Assembly: GCA_033762195.1 (NCBI GenBank)
Contig: JANRLV010000157.1
Location: 1-10,572 of the forward strand
Length of the DNA: 10,572 nt
Direction of reading: 5' to 3'
DNA from: SpSt-398 sp033762195
GTDB taxonomy: Bacteria > Bacteroidota > Bacteroidia > Chitinophagales > Chitinophagaceae
Position 1 is the first letter of the stretch, and the number at the start of each line of letters is the position of its first letter. Position numbers and translations under genes: made by a program. The notes under the pieces were generated by a model. The model worked only from the letters and a program-made list of their open reading frames with translations, was not told where the DNA came from and did no database searches. Positions 4,940 to 10,572 of this stretch are shown here, in pieces.

Positions 4940-7669
4940 TTAATTTTTAGTCAACCATTCATCCAGATTCAATAAGGCATTGGCCACCACCGTCAGGGCC
5001 GCCAATTCCGGTTGTTCTTTACCGTTAGTTTCTTTTATCCCGAGTATTTCCCGCCCCGCTTTCGGTTCTCTTCGGAAACGCTGTAAGGCTTCGTTGTAAA
5101 GTATTTGTAAGGCCTCTTCCCTGGCCTTATCCAGTTTCCGAAACATCAGGTGTTCATAGCCCCATTTCAATTGATCTCTGACCGATGCACCACCCTTTTT
5201 ACTCATGTTTGCAGCCAATGAACGGGCCATCACTACCCAGGCGGAATCATTCAGCGTTGTAAGGGCCTGCAGCGGGGTGTTGGTACGAATGCGTCGGGGC
5301 AGGCAAACCTCTCTGGAGCCCGCATCAAAAGTGACCATGGAAGGGTAAGGGGCGGTGCGTTTCCAATACGTGTATAAGCTCCTGCGGTATTGGTCTTCTC
5401 CTTCACTCATCACCCATTTATCACCATTATAGGGAGAGAGCCAGATCCCTTCCGGTTGATAAGGCATGACCGATGGGCCATACATTTTTGAACTCAGAAG
5501 GCCTGAGGCAGCCAGGGCCTGGTCGCGCAATTGTTCGGCGGATAACCGGATACGTGGACCGCGGGCATAAAATCGATTTAGCGGATCACGTCGCAAGCCT
5601 TCTTCCAATACAATCGAAGACTGGCGATAGGTGGCAGAACTCATCAATGTTTTTAAAAATCGCTTGAGTGACCATTGATGATCATTCATCAGCGTATAGG
5701 CCAGGTGATCGAGCAGTTCAGGATGGGAAGGGGGCAATCCCTGTGAGCCGAGGTCTTCGAGTGTTTCAGCGAGACCCGTACCAAACAATTGTTCCCATAC
5801 CCTGTTCACCAGGGTGCGGGAAGTCAGCGGGTTCTTTTTATCGATCAACCATTCGGCAAGGCCCAGGCGGTCTTTTCTTCCATTAGGCAGAGGATTCAAC
5901 ACAGAAGGTACATCCGGTTCAACTTCATTGGCCGGGACCAACCAGTTCCCTCTTTCAAACACAAAGGATCGACGAAAGAGTGAGGGCGGGTTTTCGACCA
6001 TCACCGGAGTGGTTTCAACTTTTGCCTCCATGAGTGCGATAAAAGAGGCCAGGTTTTCTTCATAACCGGGTTTCCCTTTTCCGGGAAAAGGATCCGTGAA
6101 CCGGAACCATTCAAACAATACGCCGGTTTCTTCTTTATTGTTGATCCCGGGATGGTAATAATGAAAATACAAATGGTGGCGGCCCGGGATGGCCGGAATC
6201 TTTAACCGACCCAGGTTCCATTGTCCTTTGGAATTGGGAAGAATATAGCTTGCAACCACCGGTCCTTTCAAACTGTCGAGTGTCACGGTCCATTTCCCAC
6301 CAGGACGCATGGTGCCATATCGAAAGAGAAGTTCTGTAGCGCCTTCCAGGGGAACATTGGGTAACCGGCAGGTCCCATTATTCCGCAACCCGGCATGCCA
6401 GCTACTCACCAACGCCGCATCCACATACTCATCACATTGTAAGGAATTGATGGCAGGCTGCCAGGTATTTAAAAAATGGCGAAGTTCTGCCGCCCTTTTT
6501 TCCGATTCATTTTCCCTGACCCATTTTACCACTTTCTCCAACCGTTGACTATCCGCTGAATTATAATGCCGCCATAGGGGATATTCTGATTCCGTATCCT
6601 CATCACGGGTGTTATTGAAAAAGGCCAGGAATTTATAATAATCTTCATGCCGAAAGGGGTCATAGGGATGGGCATGACATTGAACACAATTAAAACTGGT
6701 TCCCAGTACTGCACTCCAACTGGTGTTCACCCGGTCGATCACGGCGGCGGTACGGAATTCCTCATTTTCTGTACCCCCTTCATCATTTGTGAGGGTATTC
6801 CGGTGAAAAGCGGTGGCAATATATTCCGCTTCTCCGGCATTGGGTAAAAGATCACCGGCGAATTGTTCTAACAAAAAGCGGTCATATGATTTATCCTCAT
6901 TAAAGGCTTTGATCACCCAATCGCGGTAGCGCCATATGGTACGGCCCCGATCGGCCTCATAACCCCGCGTATCGGCATAACGGGCCAGGTCGAGCCATAG
7001 CGATGCCCATTTTTCTCCATAGGCCGGCGAGGCAAGTAATTGATCAAGGAGTTTATCATAGGCGGCGGGAGAATTATCGGATAAAAAGGCGTTGGCAATG
7101 GCCTCCGAAGGAGGCAGACCGGTGAGGTCAAGACTGGCCCTGCGAAGAAGCGTGGCTTTATCTGCTTCAGCAGAAGGATTCAGATGTTCCTGGTGTAACC
7201 GGTGAAGGATATAGGCATCAATATCGTTGCGGATCCATTTATCTTCCACGGCAGGAAGCCGCTGTTTCTCCACGGGTAGGTAGGCCCAATGGGTACCCCA
7301 TTCCGCCCCTTGCTGTATCCAGCGGCGAAGGAGTTTGATTTCTTCATTTGCGAGTGCATCGTGTTTGTAAGGCATCCGCTCTTCCGGGTCATCAATCGTC
7401 AGGCGTCGGATCAGTTCACTTTCATCCGGCTTGCCTGGAATGATGGCCGGTTTCCCGGATTCGGTATTTGCCAGGGCTTCTTCCCTGAATAAAACACTAA
7501 AGCCTCCTTTTTGCTTCACACCGCCATGGCAACTGATACACTTTTTATTGAAGATCGGCCGGATATCGGCATTGAAGTCCACCTTGCGCGAACGGGTCAG
7601 GAGACAGGACATCCCGGTGACAAGTACGACAAGCAAAAGCAGAATTAGAGGCTTCCTGGCAAGAGGCAT
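4940..7669 (-). CDS. PSCyt1-DUF1549-DUF1553 multidomain cytochrome-like exported protein with CBM6-like insert
   Basis: A 909-residue exported protein and first gene of the cluster. The N-terminus has a hydrophobic signal (PLILLLLVVLVTGMSC); Cys22 could be lipidated, although the lipobox is non-canonical. Residues ~31-102 are a PSCyt1 cytochrome-c-like domain with CISCH (C44, C47, H48; 7526-7540) and RMPY, a possible Met ligand. Residues ~146-353 match DUF1549 (LLRRASLDLTGLPP, SLWLDLARYADT) and end with a second CxxCH, CVQCH (C328, C331, H332; 6674-6688), in CHAHPYDPFRHEDYY. Residues ~411-526 form a beta-rich CBM6-like segment. Residues ~598-870 match DUF1553 (NPLTSRTLVNRVWEQLFG, LRDQALAASGLL, NTPLQALTTLND). 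Start at 7669 is preceded by A/T-rich sequence without a Shine-Dalgarno motif. The families are well recognised but functionally uncharacterised; redox activity near a polysaccharide is inferred from domain content. Confidence 0.93.
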   Translation of the reverse strand: MPLARKPLILLLLVVLVTGMSCLLTRSRKVDFNADIRPIFNKKCISCHGGVKQKGGFSVLFREEALANTESGKPAIIPGKPDESELIRRLTIDDPEERMPYKHDALANEEIKLLRRWIQQGAEWGTHWAYLPVEKQRLPAVEDKWIRNDIDAYILHRLHQEHLNPSAEADKATLLRRASLDLTGLPPSEAIANAFLSDNSPAAYDKLLDQLLASPAYGEKWASLWLDLARYADTRGYEADRGRTIWRYRDWVIKAFNEDKSYDRFLLEQFAGDLLPNAGEAEYIATAFHRNTLTNDEGGTENEEFRTAAVIDRVNTSWSAVLGTSFNCVQCHAHPYDPFRHEDYYKFLAFFNNTRDEDTESEYPLWRHYNSADSQRLEKVVKWVRENESEKRAAELRHFLNTWQPAINSLQCDEYVDAALVSSWHAGLRNNGTCRLPNVPLEGATELLFRYGTMRPGGKWTVTLDSLKGPVVASYILPNSKGQWNLGRLKIPAIPGRHHLYFHYYHPGINNKEETGVLFEWFRFTDPFPGKGKPGYEENLASFIALMEAKVETTPVMVENPPSLFRRSFVFERGNWLVPANEVEPDVPSVLNPLPNGRKDRLGLAEWLIDKKNPLTSRTLVNRVWEQLFGTGLAETLEDLGSQGLPPSHPELLDHLAYTLMNDHQWSLKRFLKTLMSSATYRQSSIVLEEGLRRDPLNRFYARGPRIRLSAEQLRDQALAASGLLSSKMYGPSVMPYQPEGIWLSPYNGDKWVMSEGEDQYRRSLYTYWKRTAPYPSMVTFDAGSREVCLPRRIRTNTPLQALTTLNDSAWVVMARSLAANMSKKGGASVRDQLKWGYEHLMFRKLDKAREEALQILYNEALQRFRREPKAGREILGIKETNGKEQPELAALTVVANALLNLDEWLTKN
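6092..6439 (-). other. CBM6-like beta-sandwich module inside the DUF1549/DUF1553 protein (residues ~411-526)
   Basis: Between the DUF1549 and DUF1553 parts is a segment whose pattern resembles family 6 carbohydrate-binding modules: ATELLFRYGTMRPGGKWTV, then TLDSLKGPVVASYILPNS, then GRHHLYFHYY, ending in LFEWFRFTDPF. In CBM6 the comparable order is a 'v.yRyAs...gG.i.v.lDs..G..vgt..vp.tGgW' run, then 'GvHdLyL.F' and 'nldWfrF'. The match is by eye. If right, it could tether the protein to a polysaccharide. Confidence 0.65.
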
Positions 7670-7685
7670 TTTGTAATTTAAGAAC

Positions 7686-7724
7686 TTTTTGGTTAACCTT
7701 GAACTCCCAAAAATCCTGGTTAAC
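7686..7724. repeat. Short paired repeats in the divergent intergenic region (possible operator)
   Basis: GGTTAAC occurs twice in direct orientation (7691-7697 and 7718-7724), 27 bp apart. TTTTTGG (7686-7692) and CCAAAAA (7707-7713) form an inverted pair with a 14-bp spacer. They bracket the -33 element of the fumC promoter and lie 17-55 bp upstream of the divergent DUF1553 start. A regulator could bind here, but short A/T-rich repeats arise by chance. Confidence 0.35.
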
Positions 7725-7728
7725 TTTG
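7699..7728 (+). promoter_or_regulatory. Bacteroidota-type promoter for fumC
   Basis: TTG (7699-7701), a 19-bp spacer, then TAACTTTG (7721-7728), an exact match to the Bacteroidota -7 consensus TAnnTTTG with normal -33 spacing. Transcription would begin near 7733-7736 and leave a leader of about 25 nt before the fumC ATG at 7760. No comparably good promoter was found for the divergent cluster in the same 90 bp. Confidence 0.7.
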
Positions 7729-7759
7729 CCCCGCTTACTCAACATCTCAACCTACGTTT

Positions 7760-9157
7760 ATGGAATACCGTATAGAAAAAGACACCATGGGGGAAGTGAA
7801 AGTACCCGTGGACGCCTACTATGGCGCACAGACTCAACGCAGCATTGATAATTTCAAAATTGCCCAGGACATCAACCGGATGCCCAAGGAGATTATTCGG
7901 GCATTTGCTTACCTGAAACATGCCGCCGCTATCACTAACTATGAGGCCGGTGTGTTGCCCAAGAAAAAAGCAGACCTGATCGGCAAAGTGTGTAAAGAGA
8001 TCCTGGATGGGAAACTGGATGACTATTTCCCTCTGGTGGTTTGGCAAACCGGTTCCGGCACACAGAGTAATATGAATGTAAATGAAGTGGTGGCCTATCG
8101 CGGGCATGTACTCAATGGTGGAAAACTGGATGATAAAACCAAATACCTGCACCCGAATGATGATGTGAATAAATCGCAGTCATCGAACGATACGTTTCCA
8201 ACAGCCATGCATATTGCGGCCTATAAGATCTTAATGGAGACTACAATCCCGGGCATAGAAAAGCTGCGAAATACACTGGATAAGAAATCAAAGAAATTCA
8301 AGAAAGTGGTGAAGATCGGACGCACCCATTTTATGGATGCCACACCATTGACACTCGGACAGGAATTTAGCGGGTATGTATCTCAATTGGATCATGGATT
8401 GAAAGCCATTAAAAATTCATTGGCCCACCTGAGTGAACTGGCCCTGGGAGGTACTGCCGTGGGAACAGGGATCAATACACCACCCAACTATGATGTGAAT
8501 GTGGCCAAACATATCGCTCGTTTGACCAAGATACCCTTTATCACGGCCAAGAATAAGTTTGAGGCCCTTGCGGCACATGATGCCATTGTGGAAGCACATG
8601 GTGCTTTGAAAACGGTGGCTGTAAGTTTGATGAAGATCGCTAATGATATCCGGATGTTGTCAAGCGGTCCCCGGAGTGGGATCGGCGAGATCTTTATTCC
8701 CGACAATGAACCTGGTTCATCCATCATGCCGGGCAAGGTGAACCCCACCCAGTGTGAGGCTTTGACGATGATCGCAGCCCAGGTCATGGGCAATGATGTT
8801 GCCATCAATATCGGTGGAGCCACGGGTCATTTTGAATTGAATGTGTTCAAACCGGTGATGATCTACAATTTTCTGCATAGTGCCCGCCTGATCGGAGATG
8901 GTTGTGTAAGCTTTAATGATAAATGTGCCGTGGGTATCGAGCCCATTGCTGCCAATATCAAAAAACATGTAGATAATTCATTGATGCTGGTAACAGCGTT
9001 AAATACCAAGATCGGGTATTACAAAGCCGCAGAGATCGCGCAGAAAGCACACAAGCAGGGAACAACATTGAAGGAAATGGCCGTGAGCCTCGGATACCTG
9101 ACCCCGGCGGAGTTTGATGAGTGGGTAGTGCCGGAGAAGATGGTAGGGAAAATATAA
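7760..9157 (+). CDS. fumC: Class II fumarate hydratase
   Basis: A complete 465-residue class II fumarase, an iron-independent homotetrameric TCA-cycle enzyme interconverting fumarate and L-malate in the cytoplasm; length is normal for the family. Visible motifs are WQTGSGTQSNMNVNEV (95-110), SQSSNDTFPTAMHIA (139-153), GRTHFMDATPLTLGQE with catalytic-site His190, GGTAVGTGINTPPNY (230-244), and the superfamily signature GSSIMPGKVNPTQ (319-331) with catalytic Ser320. The TGSGTQSNMN and GRTHFMDATP forms fit fumarase better than aspartase, adenylosuccinate lyase or argininosuccinate lyase. The ATG at 7760 gives the standard N-terminus (EYRIEKDTMGEVKVP). The gene is monocistronic here, transcribed divergently from the cytochrome cluster with its own promoter. 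It ends with TAA just before a long inverted repeat that may terminate or protect its transcript. Confidence 0.97.
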   Translation: MEYRIEKDTMGEVKVPVDAYYGAQTQRSIDNFKIAQDINRMPKEIIRAFAYLKHAAAITNYEAGVLPKKKADLIGKVCKEILDGKLDDYFPLVVWQTGSGTQSNMNVNEVVAYRGHVLNGGKLDDKTKYLHPNDDVNKSQSSNDTFPTAMHIAAYKILMETTIPGIEKLRNTLDKKSKKFKKVVKIGRTHFMDATPLTLGQEFSGYVSQLDHGLKAIKNSLAHLSELALGGTAVGTGINTPPNYDVNVAKHIARLTKIPFITAKNKFEALAAHDAIVEAHGALKTVAVSLMKIANDIRMLSSGPRSGIGEIFIPDNEPGSSIMPGKVNPTQCEALTMIAAQVMGNDVAINIGGATGHFELNVFKPVMIYNFLHSARLIGDGCVSFNDKCAVGIEPIAANIKKHVDNSLMLVTALNTKIGYYKAAEIAQKAHKQGTTLKEMAVSLGYLTPAEFDEWVVPEKMVGKI

Positions 9158-9494
9158 GTTTCTTTACCGCGGAGACCAGGAGAACGCGGAGTTACGCAGA
9201 GATGAAATATTGATTACGAATTATTAAATATTGGGCACAAATTCGATATATTCTTGCACTTTAGGAGCGGTTCTGAAATAAACAATTTATAATCAGTAAT
9301 TTATAATTAATAATCAATCATTAATCTCTGCGTAACTCCGCGTTCTCCTGTTCTCTGCGGTTAAATTTCCTCCAAAAACTATGATTTCCAAAAGAAACGC
9401 TCTAATTTAACGTTATCATATCCTGTAAAAAAGCCTTGTAACATGAAACAATCCGTGAAATCAACCCCGCTTTTCCAAGCCTATCCTTTAAAGG
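9158..9494. other. Convergent non-coding gap holding a long inverted repeat
   Basis: 337 bp between the convergent fumC and sugar-dehydrogenase-like genes. Positions 9164-9364 are the inverted-repeat element described separately. The remaining ~130 bp (9365-9494) is A/T-rich without a convincing gene. It contains a CCTTTAAAGG palindrome at 9485-9494 that touches the stop of the right-hand gene but is too short and A/T-rich to call a terminator. Confidence 0.7.
9164..9364. repeat. Long imperfect inverted repeat (~70-bp arms), MITE-like or dispersed intergenic element
   Basis: Positions 9177-9203 are an exact reverse complement of 9324-9350 over 27 bases, with a core containing GCGGAGTTACGCAGAG. 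The outer flanks also pair with few mismatches (ACCGCGGAGAC against ACCGCAGAGAA). Pairing continues inward at lower identity (~9204-9233 with ~9294-9323), including an ATTGATTA stretch. The result is about 70-bp arms around a ~60-nt A/T-rich centre. No protein is encoded. A TTTC occurs just outside each end (9159-9162 and 9366-9369), compatible with a 4-bp target duplication but weak in this composition. It could be a non-autonomous mobile element, a transcript-ending hairpin or both. Confidence 0.8.
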
Positions 9495-10572
9495 CTATCG
9501 AATCAGCTTTTCAACCTGCACCTCTTGCTCATTCCCGTTATAAAGCTTTAATAAATAAATTCCCTTTTTCAAAGAAGAAAGATCTAGCGAAAAGTCATTT
9601 CGTGACGACACCAGCGTAATACGCAGTTGCCCCATGATGTCATAGATCTCTGCCCGAACAGGTTTCTTCATTTCCCGCAATCCCCGAATAAATACAATAT
9701 CCGCAACCGGATTGGGATAAACTTTTACCAGGTCACGTACAATACGGGGTCCATTTCTCGGGCCGTCGTGTAAAGCCAGGGTTGTACCGGTATAGGTATA
9801 TTCCATAATGGTACCTCCGTTACTGGTGGCACTCGCGTCGCGGGCAACATAAAAACGCATTCCATCTGGTGCGGCTGTAACGCGACGAATACGGTTTCCA
9901 TCTCCCCGAAAATAAGTGATAGTATCACCGGTAACTGCATCTCCGGTAGCATTCAGTTTAACCCGGTAGACAAAATCCTTTTTCAAAGGCGTCATGATCA
10001 GCGAGGCATTCCAACCGGGGATTACATTGTACCCATAGAAATCGATGCTGGACAGCGCTACCGTTGGCCATAATTGATTATTAGATTGTGCCATCAGGGC
10101 AGGCATCCCGGCAGCATCCGTAGTAAATAAAGTGAAGATGGGCTCACGGTGATCGGGGGTTACACTGCAATAGGCATTTTCATCCGCACTCGGTGTTTGC
10201 CCGATTTTATACCCGTTTACATTATCATCACAATATCCCGACACATCATCCCAGCCATAACTCATTCCTTTTTCAATGATATTAACCTCATCATCTGTAC
10301 GGTCCATTTGTTCGTTGCTGTAAAGCCGGTCTGTCCCCCCTACATTTCCCCATACAAGCCCCTGGGCATTCCGATGTCCATAGCTATAGACGTAATCCTG
10401 TGCAGTAATGGTGGAAGCATTAAAGAAGTGGTTATCATTGGGTACCCAGGCATCGAGTCCGGCATCCCCATCTGATTCGGAGTTGATACGAAGCACTTTA
10501 CCCTCCATGACATTCACGGCAAGGGCATTGTTGGTACGTGTAGTATTTAAAAACTGTCCGGCACCCATATCT
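9495..10572 (-). CDS. PQQ-dependent sugar dehydrogenase-like protein (GSDH family) with T9SS type A sorting domain, 5' partial
   Basis: The reading frame stays open to the right edge, so only the C-terminal ~359 residues are seen and the Met at 10568 is internal. The family comprises six-bladed beta-propellers related to soluble PQQ glucose dehydrogenase, sorbosone dehydrogenase and HHIP-like proteins. Diagnostic segments, counted from that Met, are GKVLRIN (~23-29), YVYSYGHRNAQGLVWG (~59-74), DDEVNIIEKGMSYGWDDVSGY (~92-112) and WNASLIMTPLKKDFVYRVKL (~186-205). After the propeller, residues ~282-357 (9495-9725) form a typical T9SS type A sorting domain: VKVYPNPVADIVFI, then RAEIYDIMGQLR, then SLKKGIYLLKL and a basic end, VEKLIR. 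The protein is therefore predicted to be exported and then secreted or surface-attached by the type IX system. Actual sugar oxidation and PQQ use cannot be confirmed because the N-terminal active-site part is missing. Confidence 0.92.
   Translation of the reverse strand, partial: DMGAGQFLNTTRTNNALAVNVMEGKVLRINSESDGDAGLDAWVPNDNHFFNASTITAQDYVYSYGHRNAQGLVWGNVGGTDRLYSNEQMDRTDDEVNIIEKGMSYGWDDVSGYCDDNVNGYKIGQTPSADENAYCSVTPDHREPIFTLFTTDAAGMPALMAQSNNQLWPTVALSSIDFYGYNVIPGWNASLIMTPLKKDFVYRVKLNATGDAVTGDTITYFRGDGNRIRRVTAAPDGMRFYVARDASATSNGGTIMEYTYTGTTLALHDGPRNGPRIVRDLVKVYPNPVADIVFIRGLREMKKPVRAEIYDIMGQLRITLVSSRNDFSLDLSSLKKGIYLLKLYNGNEQEVQVEKLIR

Noticed and set aside
5473..6065. Overlapping + strand frames of 64-83 codons opposite the DUF1553 region
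   Set aside because: No start context or recognised family; the opposite strand carries conserved DUF1553 motifs throughout.
7670..7745. Bacteroidota promoter for the - strand cluster
   Set aside because: Only a partial -7 match (TAAATTAC) was found, with no TTTG at suitable spacing; not strong enough to annotate.
7739..8152. 137-codon - strand frame overlapping the start of fumC
   Set aside because: It is antisense to conserved fumarase motifs and its sequence resembles no family I recognise.
9164..9364. CRISPR array or insertion sequence
   Set aside because: There are just two copies in inverted, not direct, orientation, no spacers and no transposase coding sequence.
9479..9496. Terminator for the right-hand - strand gene
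   Set aside because: The AGCCT/AGGCT arms are only five bases, the inner palindrome is A/T-rich, and the structure overlaps the stop codon.
9443..9619. 58-codon + strand reading frame beginning MKQSVKSTPLFQ
   Set aside because: Most of it lies antisense to the 3' end of the T9SS-tailed gene, it has no recognisable motif or clear ribosome-binding site, and its composition fits a chance frame.

Overview
The window looks like a chromosomal segment from a member of the Bacteroidota, most plausibly a Chitinophagia/Chitinophagaceae-type heterotroph. Support comes from a C-terminal type IX secretion (T9SS type A) sorting domain on the rightmost gene, a promoter matching the Bacteroidota consensus (TTG-N19-TAnnTTTG) upstream of fumC, A-rich regions instead of strong Shine-Dalgarno sites, and a moderate GC content. 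The placement below phylum is inference.

Left to right: (1) the 3' part of an enoyl-CoA hydratase (crotonase) gene on the + strand ends at 607. A perfect 14-bp hairpin follows, which also serves the convergent operon. (2) Positions 652-7669 hold a four-gene cluster on the - strand. In transcription order it encodes a 909-residue PSCyt1-DUF1549-DUF1553 protein with two CxxCH motifs and a CBM6-like insert, a DUF1501 protein with a twin-arginine signal, a four-helix DUF2231-type membrane protein fused to a cytochrome-c-like CxxCH domain and leucine-rich repeats, and a secreted GH29 alpha-L-fucosidase. (3) A short divergent intergenic region (7670-7759) separates the cluster from fumC (class II fumarase, + strand). 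(4) A 337-bp convergent gap between fumC and the last gene is largely filled by a roughly 200-bp imperfect inverted-repeat element. (5) The 3' part of a PQQ-dependent glucose/sorbosone-dehydrogenase-like protein with a T9SS sorting tail is on the - strand and runs off the right edge.

The crotonase and fumarase are housekeeping metabolism. The unusual part is the cluster. The first three genes lie 9-16 bp apart and encode exported or membrane proteins of the 'planctomycete cytochrome' families, which to my knowledge have no established biochemical function. The fucosidase gene follows after 51 bp containing a hairpin. The combination of haem-binding motifs, a carbohydrate-binding-like module, an alkaline-phosphatase-superfamily-like protein and a fucosidase suggests, as inference only, an envelope system acting on fucose-containing (perhaps modified) glycans with an electron-transfer step. 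No mobile element genes, CRISPR arrays, tRNAs or rRNAs were seen.
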